64,000 nucleotides of DNA from positions 1-64,000 of the forward strand of contig NZ_DRFS01000029.1 in the NCBI RefSeq assembly GCF_011050415.1, given 5' to 3'. Of this stretch, positions 41,619-49,708 are shown piece after piece; the stretch's first letter is position 1; every line of letters begins with the position of its first letter. The position numbers and the translations under genes are program-made. This stretch comes from Halomonas sp. (GTDB lineage: Bacteria > Pseudomonadota > Gammaproteobacteria > Pseudomonadales > Halomonadaceae). Below the pieces are notes generated by a model, which was not told the origin of the DNA, made no database searches, and was given only the letters and a program-made list of their open reading frames with translations.

Positions 41619-42089
41619 TTAGTCGCGGTCAATAGAGCTCACTTGATCGCTACCCTGGCGCAGGCTGACGTCTAGCTCGCGACCATTTTCATCACGACCT
41701 TCAATATCAATCATGCCGCTCTTATCAATGTCGATCTCTTCAAACTCCGTCATTCCTTCTGCCTGAGCAACGTTAAGGGCTTGGCGGACATCCTCTTCAC
41801 TCATGCCCCATGCACCGGTAATCAAACGTTTACGCTCTTCCTTTAACATTTCTCCGTTGTCGATAGAGAATTCGACGTCGGCGTACCACTCGTCATCAAG
41901 CCAGCCTTCTACTTCAGCGCGTCCACGGCTTTTCACTTGGATCTCTTCATATTGAGTGAAGCCGTACTCGGCTGCATGGGTCAGTATATTGTCGATGCTA
42001 TCAATAGGCGCATAATCTGCCTGGGCGCTGCCGGCGGCAAGTAGCAGGGCAGAGGTAGGGATCAGCAGCATTTTTTTCATGGTATTCAT
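41619..42089 (-). CDS. Periplasmic PepSY-domain protein
   Basis: A 156-residue secreted protein with signal peptide MLLIPTSALLLAAGSAQA. Two PepSY-like repeats follow: residues ~25-85 (IDNILTHAAEYGFTQYEEIQVK) and ~95-150 (SEEDVRQALNVAQAEGMTEFEEIDID). PepSY domains occur in peptidase inhibitors and sensor-associated periplasmic proteins. It is divergent from a second PepSY gene that precedes a response regulator/kinase pair, which suggests it belongs to the same envelope-sensing regulon. It is very acidic, as expected of a halophile's periplasmic protein. Confidence 0.8.
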   Translation of the reverse strand: MNTMKKMLLIPTSALLLAAGSAQADYAPIDSIDNILTHAAEYGFTQYEEIQVKSRGRAEVEGWLDDEWYADVEFSIDNGEMLKEERKRLITGAWGMSEEDVRQALNVAQAEGMTEFEEIDIDKSGMIDIEGRDENGRELDVSLRQGSDQVSSIDRD

Positions 42090-42217
42090 ATCAAATTCCT
42101 TCTTTGTGTGGCGTATCTTTGCTTGATATAACGCTTTGCTTTACATAACGAACGTCATTCAGCAAATGCGACAGGGAATTTATACCACCGCGATACTGTC
42201 CTTAAGCTGACAAAACT

Positions 42218-42234
42218 GTTCATCTAACGTTCAT
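42218..42234 (+). promoter_or_regulatory. GTTCAT direct repeat, likely response-regulator box
   Basis: GTTCAT (42218-42223) and GTTCAT (42229-42234) are separated by 5 nt, giving the 11-bp phasing used by OmpR/PhoP-type regulators. The site lies between two divergent PepSY genes, upstream of an OmpR-type regulator gene, so autoregulation is plausible. Confidence 0.5.
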
Positions 42235-42257
42235 GTTGCCTTTGGCATCCTGACACG

Positions 42258-42638
42258 ATGAAAAACACTCGATGCCATCCTATGAAATTCCTGCTCAGCT
42301 TCCAGCGCCGCTGTCGACGCAGCGTCGCCGGCATGCTGTTGGGAGGGTTGTTGGCAATAGGGATGGTGGGTAGTGCGGTGGGCGACCAATCCTGGGAGTC
42401 GCTGCATGGCGAAGTTCGTCGGGGCGAAGTTGTTCCCCTGGAAACTATCCTGGATTGGCTCGAAGCCCACTATATTGGTGACGTGCTCGAAGTTGAGGTA
42501 GAGCGGGAAGGAGGCTACGTAGAGTACGAAATTAAACTGCTCGGCCCCCAAGGCCAAGTGGTGGAGTTTGAATTTGATGGTCACACCGGCCAATTGATGT
42601 CGATTGAGGGGGTGCGTATCAATGATATGCGTCGCTAA
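42258..42638 (+). CDS. PepSY-domain protein linked to a two-component system
   Basis: A 126-residue exported protein: a basic N-terminus (FQRRCRRS), a hydrophobic signal segment (VAGMLLGGLLAIGMVGSAVG) and one PepSY-type domain (residues ~60-118: TILDWLEAHYIGDVLEVEVEREGGYVEYEIKLL). Starts at 42258 or 42282 are both possible. It lies 44 nt upstream of a response regulator and sensor kinase, in the common PepSY-regulator-kinase order. It may modulate the kinase from the periplasm. Confidence 0.8.
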   Translation: MKNTRCHPMKFLLSFQRRCRRSVAGMLLGGLLAIGMVGSAVGDQSWESLHGEVRRGEVVPLETILDWLEAHYIGDVLEVEVEREGGYVEYEIKLLGPQGQVVEFEFDGHTGQLMSIEGVRINDMRR

Positions 42639-42682
42639 TGTTGCTATCCAAGTGATGACACATACATAAGGTCAGCTAGCCA

Positions 42683-43357
42683 ATGAAGTGTTTACTGGTA
42701 GAGGACGACCAGGCGCTCGCTCGCGAGCTAAGTCAAGCATTGCGCGACGGGGAGTGGCTGGTAGAGCATGCCGCTACAGGTCAGGACGCCGATTTTTTAG
42801 TGCGCACTGAAGCCTACGACACGCTGATTTTAGATGTGGGCCTGCCCGATGGTGACGGTACTCGCTGGCTTGCTGCATGGCGGGAAGATGGTATTGATCT
42901 GCCGGTATTGATTCTGACTGCCCGTGAGCGTTGGGCCGATAAAGCGGCAGGATTTACCGCCGGTGCGGATGACTATGTCACCAAGCCCTTCGAATCGGCT
43001 GAAGTGCTGTTTCGGTTACGTGCCCTGGTGCGGCGCAGCCACGGCCACGCGCACCCTGTGCTTAAAGTGGGTGAGCTTAGTCTGGATACGCACACCCAGC
43101 ACGTCACATTAGCCGGTCTCCCGGTGGGATTGACCGCCCAAGAAACGCGCCTACTTGGCTATTTAATGCATGCCGCACCCCGGGTGGTGAGCCGTACTGA
43201 GCTTTCGGAGCACGTTTATGACCGCGACCATGAGCCAGATTCTAATGTGATTGATGTTCAGGTCAGCCGTCTGCGTCGCAAGCTGGGCAGTTGGCGAATT
43301 GTTACCCAGCGTGGTCAAGGCTATCGGCTGTTAGCAGAAGAGCCTGCCGTCGAATGA
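42683..43357 (+). CDS. OmpR-family response regulator
   Basis: A 224-residue regulator. The receiver domain (1-120) has the acidic pair EDD (7-9), phospho-acceptor D51 in LILDVGLPDGDG and K of YVTKPFE. The winged-helix DNA-binding domain (~130-220) has LTAQETRLLGYLM and SNVIDVQVSRLRRKLG...VTQRGQGYRL. It is closest to the QseB/PmrA/PhoP-like class. It overlaps the sensor kinase start by 4 nt (ATGA). A direct repeat upstream of the operon (42218-42234) is a candidate target. Confidence 0.92.
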   Translation: MKCLLVEDDQALARELSQALRDGEWLVEHAATGQDADFLVRTEAYDTLILDVGLPDGDGTRWLAAWREDGIDLPVLILTARERWADKAAGFTAGADDYVTKPFESAEVLFRLRALVRRSHGHAHPVLKVGELSLDTHTQHVTLAGLPVGLTAQETRLLGYLMHAAPRVVSRTELSEHVYDRDHEPDSNVIDVQVSRLRRKLGSWRIVTQRGQGYRLLAEEPAVE

Positions 43358-44733
43358 GTCAAACGAAACAAGCGTGGCGTCACCGGTGGGTAGGTCGTTG
43401 GGGAAGGCGTTCCATCAGCATAAGGCTGCTGCTAGCCGTGCTATTGATGGTGGGCCTCGCTCTACCCATCGCTGGCGCGCTGCTTTCCCACCACTACCGC
43501 ACCGCCGCGACGCAAGCCTTTGATGAACGCCTTGAAGCCACGCTTAACGTCATCATTGCGGGGGTCACCTATGACGCTATTGGGCAGCAGCTTGTCCATG
43601 ATCGTGCCCTGGGCGACCCGCGTTTTGATCATGTCTATTCCGGTTGGTACTGGCAAATTACCGATAGTGATCAGCATACCCTGGCCTCACGCTCACTGTG
43701 GGATCAACGTCTGCCGGTGATCGAAAATGAAAACCTTAGTGCACGCTCGTTGACCGGGCCACGAGGGCAGTCTTTGCGGGTGGTGGAGCGCGACATTTAT
43801 CTTGCGCCATTAGAAGCGCCGCTGCATATCAGTGTGGCCGCCCGGGATGATGTGTTAGTCAGCGATATCCGCGACTTTCAGCATCTGTTATGGGGTGGTT
43901 TAGTGGGGCTGGCCATCTTGCTACTCGGTGTATTAGCCCTGCAAGTCCGCTGGGGGCTGGCGCCACTACGGCGTATGCGCGCTAACCTGCACGATGTGGA
44001 GCAGGGGCGCGCTGAGCAGTTGGATACCCGCTTACCCGAAGAGTTGGCAGCGCTAGCGACCTCAATGAATGCGGTACTCGCCCGCGATCAGCGATTGATT
44101 GAGCGGGGGCGCCATACTGCCGGCAACCTTGCCCACGCCCTGAAAACACCCTTAAGTGTCATGCGCCTCCAGCTACGTCAACTGCCCGAAGCCAGCCGTG
44201 CCGCTTGGGAAGTTGAGCTAGCCCGGGTAGATAGCGCTGTGCGCCATCATTTAGCGCGTGCCTCTGCCGCGGGAGAGGGCGCCCGCTTTGCACCGATTGA
44301 TTTACATACCACCTTAGCGCCGTTGCTGAATGGCTTGGCCCGGTTAGCCCAGCGGCGAGGTATTGCGCTGCGTCAAACCTGGCAGCGTGATGTAAAAGTG
44401 CATATGGATGACCAAGATACCCAAGAGTTAATCGGTAATTTAATGGATAATGCGCTGCGCTGGGCACACAGTGATGTGCATCTGAACATACAGGTTAAAG
44501 AGCAGCAAGTGGTCTTAACCGTCAGCGATGATGGACCTGGGATGTCGGAAGTAGAGTGCCAACAGGCAGTGCAGCGCGGTAAGCGCTTAGATGAGCAGCG
44601 CTCTGGCAGTGGTTTGGGGCTGGCGATCGTCACCGATCTGGTCTCTCTCTATAACGGCCATATGCACCTTACTCGCGGAAACGCTGGTGGGTTAGAAGTG
44701 GTGGTGGAATTGCCCATCGTGGCGCATGGATAA
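43354..44733 (+). CDS. Sensor histidine kinase
   Basis: A 459-residue membrane kinase partnered with the response regulator. ATG 43354 overlaps the regulator stop and is preferred to an upstream in-frame start. Two membrane helices (ISIRLLLAVLLMVGLALPIAGALL and LLWGGLVGLAILLLGVLALQV) bound a ~150-residue periplasmic sensor. The HAMP-like linker is followed by phospho-acceptor H261 in AGNLAHALKTPLSVM, the N box LIGNLMDNALRWA and G boxes VSDDGPGM and GSGLGLAIV. The signal is unknown; the linked PepSY protein suggests a cation or envelope cue. Confidence 0.9.
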   Translation: MSQTKQAWRHRWVGRWGRRSISIRLLLAVLLMVGLALPIAGALLSHHYRTAATQAFDERLEATLNVIIAGVTYDAIGQQLVHDRALGDPRFDHVYSGWYWQITDSDQHTLASRSLWDQRLPVIENENLSARSLTGPRGQSLRVVERDIYLAPLEAPLHISVAARDDVLVSDIRDFQHLLWGGLVGLAILLLGVLALQVRWGLAPLRRMRANLHDVEQGRAEQLDTRLPEELAALATSMNAVLARDQRLIERGRHTAGNLAHALKTPLSVMRLQLRQLPEASRAAWEVELARVDSAVRHHLARASAAGEGARFAPIDLHTTLAPLLNGLARLAQRRGIALRQTWQRDVKVHMDDQDTQELIGNLMDNALRWAHSDVHLNIQVKEQQVVLTVSDDGPGMSEVECQQAVQRGKRLDEQRSGSGLGLAIVTDLVSLYNGHMHLTRGNAGGLEVVVELPIVAHG

Positions 44734-44741
44734 CGGACTGG

Positions 44742-46661
44742 ATGAATCACACGGATATGCTGCCCGATATTTTAGTTGGCCCCCTGTTAAGGCGCATCAG
44801 CACCACCCGGCTGGTGCTTTGGGTCGTCGCAACTCGGCCACTGAATATGATCCTGGTGCTGCGCCCGGGGCAGCGTGAGGCTCAATCCATCGGCTTGGTG
44901 CACCATCAGCAGTGCCTTGCTCTAGGCCAACGCGCCTTTATGTACCTGATTGATGTTGAGCCTGCCGCGCCGTTGCCTTGCGATGAGCGCATTGAGTACG
45001 ACCTTCAGGTAGAAACCCTCACCGGCGCTTGGCGCTCGTTGCCTGAGTGGGCGCCGTGGCTCTGCTATGACGGTGCCGCTTATCCCGCTTTTGTAATTGC
45101 ATCGCGCCATCATCGGTTGATGCATGGCTCTTGCCGTAAACCGCATCACGAAAGCGCTGATGGACTGGTGCGCGCAGATAGCTGGCTTGCCGAGCAGCAA
45201 TCAAAACCCACCGAGTGGCCCGCGTGGTTGCTGATGACCGGCGATCAGGTTTACGCCGACGACGTGGCCGGGCCAATGCTGCGTGCAGTGCACGCTTTGA
45301 TTGAAAAGCTAGGGTTGGTCGATGAGCATTTGGAAGGGGCCACGGTAGGCGATAGCCAGGCACTCTACCGCTCGCCTGAGAGCTATTACCGCCGTGCAGA
45401 ATTGCTGCCCGATGTGACCAGTAACGTGGCGCTGCGCGAGCGCTTTTTCGGCGGGGTCAAAAAGCCAGTATTTACCTCGGCGAATGCTCACAACCATTTG
45501 ATGACGCTGGCTGAAATGCTGGCGATGTACTGTTTGGTGTGGTCGCCCGTGGCGTGGCAGGTTATTGCGCCCACATCACCGGCACTCGATGACAAAGAGG
45601 CTGAGCTATATCGCCAAGAGCAGGCGGTGATCGATTCATTTGTCGAAAGATTACCCCAGTGCGCGCGGTTAATGGCGCACCTGCCCAGCCTGATGATCTT
45701 TGATGACCATGACGTCACGGATGACTGGAACCTGACGGCTGAGTGGGAGCGCTGTGCCTATGGCCACCCGTTCTCTAAGCGCATCATTGGCAACGCCTTG
45801 ATCGCGTATCTGCTCTGCCAAGCGTGGGGTAATGAACCGGATAAATTGAATGCGTTAGTGCATCACGCTGCGACGCTACTACGCGATGGTCACCGGCCGC
45901 TGGTATGCCCGGAGCAAGATGGTTTTATCGAGCGGCTGCTGCGTTTTCAGGGTTGGGAGTTTCAGGTGCCCGGCACGCCTACGCTGATTGTGCTGGATAC
46001 CCGCACCCGCCGTTGGCGCAGCGAACGCAGCCCAACGCGCCCTTCAGGCCTGATGGATTGGGAGGCGCTGATGGAGATGCAGCAGGCGTTGTTGGGGGCT
46101 AAAAGTGCCGTGATTATTTCCCCCGCACCGATGTTTGGGGTCAAATTAATTGAAGGTATTCAAAAGCTCTTTACTCTTGCGGGTAAGCCGCTGGTGGTCG
46201 ATGCCGAAAACTGGATGGCCCACCGTGGCGCGGCCAATACGCTGCTGCAGATTTGGCAGCACTCCAAAACGCCGGGCAACTATGTGATTTTGTCAGGAGA
46301 CGTACACTATTCGTTTGTCTACGACATTCTTGTGCGTCGCCAAAAGGGGGCGCCTCATCTGTGGCAGATCACCTCAAGCGGAATCAAAAATACCTTTCCT
46401 AAGCAGCTGCTCAATACGTTTGACCGGCTAAACCGCTGGCTCTACGCCCCCCGGTCGCCACTCAACTGGTTTACCAAACGCCGTAAGTTAAGCGTTCACC
46501 CCCGCGACCCTGATCGCGCAAGCTCAGGAGAGCGGCTATGGAATGGCAGTGGCATTGGTTTAGTGACACTGGATGAAAAGGGCCGACCAATCGATATTCG
46601 CCAGCTTGATGTGAACGGCAGCGACGTGGTGTTTCCTCCGCCTGATATGCCTCTTTCATAG
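44742..46661 (+). CDS. PhoD-like metallophosphatase
   Basis: A 639-residue phosphatase of the PhoD-like superfamily. Metal-binding motifs are WPAWLLMTGDQVYADDVAGP, then SLMIFDDHDVTDDWNL and a late GDVHYSFVYD. There is no evident signal peptide, unlike classical Tat-exported PhoD, so it may be cytoplasmic or use another route. It lies 8 nt after the sensor kinase stop and is probably co-transcribed. This places a phosphoesterase under the two-component system. The substrate (phosphodiester or phosphonate-like) is unknown. Confidence 0.83.
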   Translation: MNHTDMLPDILVGPLLRRISTTRLVLWVVATRPLNMILVLRPGQREAQSIGLVHHQQCLALGQRAFMYLIDVEPAAPLPCDERIEYDLQVETLTGAWRSLPEWAPWLCYDGAAYPAFVIASRHHRLMHGSCRKPHHESADGLVRADSWLAEQQSKPTEWPAWLLMTGDQVYADDVAGPMLRAVHALIEKLGLVDEHLEGATVGDSQALYRSPESYYRRAELLPDVTSNVALRERFFGGVKKPVFTSANAHNHLMTLAEMLAMYCLVWSPVAWQVIAPTSPALDDKEAELYRQEQAVIDSFVERLPQCARLMAHLPSLMIFDDHDVTDDWNLTAEWERCAYGHPFSKRIIGNALIAYLLCQAWGNEPDKLNALVHHAATLLRDGHRPLVCPEQDGFIERLLRFQGWEFQVPGTPTLIVLDTRTRRWRSERSPTRPSGLMDWEALMEMQQALLGAKSAVIISPAPMFGVKLIEGIQKLFTLAGKPLVVDAENWMAHRGAANTLLQIWQHSKTPGNYVILSGDVHYSFVYDILVRRQKGAPHLWQITSSGIKNTFPKQLLNTFDRLNRWLYAPRSPLNWFTKRRKLSVHPRDPDRASSGERLWNGSGIGLVTLDEKGRPIDIRQLDVNGSDVVFPPPDMPLS

Positions 46662-46711
46662 CCCATTGAGTAAAGGGGCTAGTCAGCGCCAGCCTGCTAT
46701 TAGTCATAATA

Positions 46712-46763
46712 GCGTCATGAAAATGACGCACGCTTGCAGCCTTCCCTTAATTACCAGGGAAGG
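46712..46763. other. Two hairpins between PhoD-like and EAL genes
   Basis: GCGTCAT-GAAA-ATGACGC (46712-46729) is a perfect 7-bp stem with a GAAA tetraloop. CCTTCCCT/AGGGAAGG (46740-46763) is a perfect 8-bp stem with an 8-nt loop. Neither has a T-run. They fill the 125-nt gap and may end or stabilise the upstream transcript. Confidence 0.5.
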
Positions 46764-46786
46764 TTACTCAACACGGCATCAGGCAA

Positions 46787-48523
46787 ATGACCACACAAGA
46801 AACGCAGTGGCTTAATCACATTATTGCAGCAGAAGAGCTGCATGTTCTCTTTCAGCCCATTGTAGATGCTAATCAGCAGGCGATTTATGGTTACGAAGCG
46901 CTGATTCGTGGGCCTAAAACATCGCCGCTGCATTCGCCGTTACGACTGTTCGATGTGGCCACTCAAACGGGGCAGTTAGTGGAACTGGATCTGCTCTGCC
47001 GACGTTTGGCGATCCGCCGCTTTGCTGAGCTCGAACTGCCGGGCTTGCTATTTCTTAACGTGATGCCACTTACTATCGTTGAGCGCGACTTTCGCGAAGG
47101 CTTAACGCTTGGCTTTATCCGTGAGAGTGGCTTGCCTGCTGAGCGTGTGGTGATTGAACTCACCGAACACGTGCCCATTCACGACTACGAGCTCATGCGC
47201 CAAGCGGTCGCCCACTACCGCGACATGGGGTTTCAGGTAGCGCTAGATGATTTGGGGGCCGGGCATTCAAGCCTACGGCACTGGTCGGAGCTGCGGCCCG
47301 ATTTCGTTAAACTTGATCGTCACTTTATTTCCGGGATCGATAAAGAACCCGCCAAGCGCGAATTTTTACGTTCGATTCTTGATGTGGCGCGCAGTCTGGA
47401 TTGCCAGTTGATTGCCGAAGGGGTAGAAACCGCAGCTGAGCACCTCTGCTTATGGGAGCTGGATCGTGGGTTAGCTCTGCTGCAAGGCTTCTACTTTGCC
47501 CGACCTAGTCAGCAGCCACCTTTGCAGCTCAATATGCTGCTGCCCGCGACCACCCAATTAAAAAGCCCGGCAGGGCGTACGGCCCGCTCCATCCTGCGCA
47601 CCACCGATGCGGTAACGACAGATTGTACGGTGCCGATCGTCGCAGACCGATTTCGCCAATACCCTAGTTTGCGTTGTGTCGCCGTGGTAGCGCACGGAAA
47701 GCCCATTGCAGTGGTGCGTCGCAATACCTTTTTAACGCTGTTTACCAACCCCTACAGCCATGCCCTTTATGCCAAACGGGATGTATTGGACGTTGCTGAC
47801 CCTCGTATGCTGGTGGCGGAGGCGGATATGCCGCTTGAAACGTTGAGCCAGCAACTAACTGATAGTCAAGATATTGAGCAGGAAGACTTTGTGATCGTCA
47901 GTGCCGACGGCGACTACCTGGGGATGGGGAATATCGTTGACCTGCTGCGCGAGATTACCGCGATACAGGTGCGTCAGGCGCGTCATGCCAATCCGTTAAC
48001 CGGCTTACCCGGCAATATATTGATTAACGAAACTCTCGCCGCCTATTTAGCGGCAGAGCAAGGGTTTGCCGCGGCCTACGTTGATTTAGATAACTTTAAA
48101 GCCTTTAACGATGCCTACGGATACGCCCGTGGCGATCACATCATTATTTCCCTTTCACGCTTATTACAAGCTCAGGTGGAGAGCGCCGGTGGCTTCATCG
48201 GCCATATTGGCGGCGATGATTTTATGATGTTGCTACCGCTGGAACACTGGGAGAGCGTCTGCGACCAGATACTGCGTTCGTTCGAGGTGATGGTGCCGGG
48301 GTTCTATGAAGAGGCTGATCGTCTCCAGGGAGGTATTTATATCGAGAATCGTCAGAACGAGATGGCGTTTTTCCCCTTCGTAAGTATCTCGATTGCTGTG
48401 AAGCCCATTCTGGATACGACTACCTGCAAGGCGCTGGATATCGCCGCAGAGCTCAGTGAGCTAAAGCATCAAGCCAAAAAAATACCAGGTAACAGTCTGT
48501 TTATAGAGCGCCGTGGAAAATAG
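46787..48523 (+). CDS. EAL-CBS-like-GGDEF c-di-GMP protein, phosphodiesterase likely
   Basis: A 578-residue soluble protein with unusual domain order. EAL comes first (residues ~10-245): YEALIRG (E37-A38-L39), ELTEHVP, DDLGAGHSSL, KLDRHFI and AEGVET, a complete catalytic set. A middle part (~265-390) is CBS-like (VPIVADRFRQYPSLRCVAVVAHGKPIAVV). GGDEF is at the C-terminus (~400-575), with the site altered to GGDDF (475-479). It should hydrolyse c-di-GMP; the cyclase half may be weak or regulatory. It lies just upstream of the second phosphonate transporter. Confidence 0.87.
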   Translation: MTTQETQWLNHIIAAEELHVLFQPIVDANQQAIYGYEALIRGPKTSPLHSPLRLFDVATQTGQLVELDLLCRRLAIRRFAELELPGLLFLNVMPLTIVERDFREGLTLGFIRESGLPAERVVIELTEHVPIHDYELMRQAVAHYRDMGFQVALDDLGAGHSSLRHWSELRPDFVKLDRHFISGIDKEPAKREFLRSILDVARSLDCQLIAEGVETAAEHLCLWELDRGLALLQGFYFARPSQQPPLQLNMLLPATTQLKSPAGRTARSILRTTDAVTTDCTVPIVADRFRQYPSLRCVAVVAHGKPIAVVRRNTFLTLFTNPYSHALYAKRDVLDVADPRMLVAEADMPLETLSQQLTDSQDIEQEDFVIVSADGDYLGMGNIVDLLREITAIQVRQARHANPLTGLPGNILINETLAAYLAAEQGFAAAYVDLDNFKAFNDAYGYARGDHIIISLSRLLQAQVESAGGFIGHIGGDDFMMLLPLEHWESVCDQILRSFEVMVPGFYEEADRLQGGIYIENRQNEMAFFPFVSISIAVKPILDTTTCKALDIAAELSELKHQAKKIPGNSLFIERRGK

Positions 48524-48570
48524 AAGTAGCGTACTACGTGAAAGCTGAATGACACAGTACGTTCTTAAAA

Positions 48571-48610
48571 ACGTCACCAAGTAGTCATATAAGTGCCCCG
48601 CCGTTGTCAT
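48571..48610 (+). promoter_or_regulatory. Pho-box-like half-sites upstream of second phnD
   Basis: ACGTCAC (48571-48577), TAGTCAT (48582-48588) and TTGTCAT (48604-48610) sit on one 11-bp register with the fourth slot (48593-48599) degenerate. All keep the GTCA core of the PhoB half-site and point toward the gene starting at 48661. A palindrome GATAGCGCTATC follows at 48624-48635. Confidence 0.5.
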
Positions 48611-48660
48611 CTGAAGCCGTCAGGATAGCGCTATCTTCTAACAACGCCTTTAGGTGACTT

Positions 48661-49632
48661 ATGCACACTTCCTCTTTCTCGCTTACTCGTACCTTAATCA
48701 GTGCTGCCGTAGCGGGTGCCTTTGGCTTGGCTGCGGTTAATGCCTCTGCTGATCTTTCGTCGCGCTATGTCGATAATGATGGCGATATGGTCGCGGATGC
48801 GCCCACGGATGAATCCCAGTGGGTAGATCCGGATACGCTGGTGTTTGCTTATACCCCGGTAGAAGACCCCGCTGTTTACGCCGATGTATGGTCCGATTTC
48901 CTGAGCCACTTGGAAGAAGCTACCGGTAAGCGGGTTCAGTTCTTCCCTGTTCAGTCTAACGCTGCACAATTGGAAGCACTGCGTGCGGGCCGCTTGCATG
49001 TGGCTGGTTTTAATACCGGCAGTACGCCGATTGCGGTGAACTGCGGCGGTTTCCGTCCTTTTACGATGATGGCTTCTGAAGACGGTAGCTTTGGCTACGA
49101 AATGGAGATCATCACCTATCCCGGTAGCGGCATTGAATCAGTTGAAGATCTAGCCGGTCGCCAGCTCGCCTTTACGGCTGAAACCTCAAACTCTGGTTTT
49201 CGTGCGCCTTCTGCGCTGCTGATGTCTGAGTATGGGCTAGAAGCCGATGAAGATTATGAGACTGCGTTCTCCGGTTCTCACGACAACTCCATTCTTGGCG
49301 TGGTCAATAAAGACTACGAAGCAGCGGCGATTGCTAACTCCGTCGGTACTCGGATGATTGCTCGCGGCGTTGTTAACGAAGGTGATTACGAGATTCTTTA
49401 TACGTCGGAAACCTTTCCCACTACCGCTTACGGTTTAGCACATAACCTGACCCCTGAGCTTGCCCAGAGCATTCAAGACGCCTTCTTTAGCTATGACTGG
49501 GAAGGTACTCCTCTGGAAGCTGAATTCGCCAACTCCGGTGAATCCCAGTTTATTCCCATTTCCTATGAAGAAAACTGGTCGGTCATTCGTACTATCGCCG
49601 ATGCTACCGGCGTGACATACGACTGCGATTAA
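48661..49632 (+). CDS. phnD: PhnD-like phosphonate-binding protein (second system)
   Basis: A 323-residue periplasmic binding protein with signal peptide TLISAAVAGAFGLAAVNASA. The mature part follows the PhnD pattern: LVFAYTPVEDPAVYADVWSD, FFPVQSNAAQLEALRAGRLHVAGFNTGSTP, VEDLAGRQLAFTAETSNSGFRAPSALL and FSGSHDNSILGVVNKDYEAAAIANS. It differs clearly from the PhnD at 1794, so the two systems probably have different ligands. It has an AGGTGA ribosome site and heads phnD-phnC-phnE-phnE. A 12-bp hairpin follows its stop. Confidence 0.88.
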   Translation: MHTSSFSLTRTLISAAVAGAFGLAAVNASADLSSRYVDNDGDMVADAPTDESQWVDPDTLVFAYTPVEDPAVYADVWSDFLSHLEEATGKRVQFFPVQSNAAQLEALRAGRLHVAGFNTGSTPIAVNCGGFRPFTMMASEDGSFGYEMEIITYPGSGIESVEDLAGRQLAFTAETSNSGFRAPSALLMSEYGLEADEDYETAFSGSHDNSILGVVNKDYEAAAIANSVGTRMIARGVVNEGDYEILYTSETFPTTAYGLAHNLTPELAQSIQDAFFSYDWEGTPLEAEFANSGESQFIPISYEENWSVIRTIADATGVTYDCD

Positions 49633-49655
49633 TCGCTGAGCCAACACGTTTTGTT

Positions 49656-49682
49656 CGGCCAGGAGGGCTTCCCTTCTGGCCG
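49656..49682 (+). other. 12-bp hairpin after second phnD
   Basis: CGGCCAGGAGGG pairs with CCCTTCTGGCCG (12 bp, one G-U) around a 3-nt loop, 23 nt after the phnD stop. No T-run follows. The next gene starts 26 nt later. Confidence 0.6.
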
Positions 49683-49708
49683 TTAAGCTATACATGCGAG
49701 GTAGGAAA

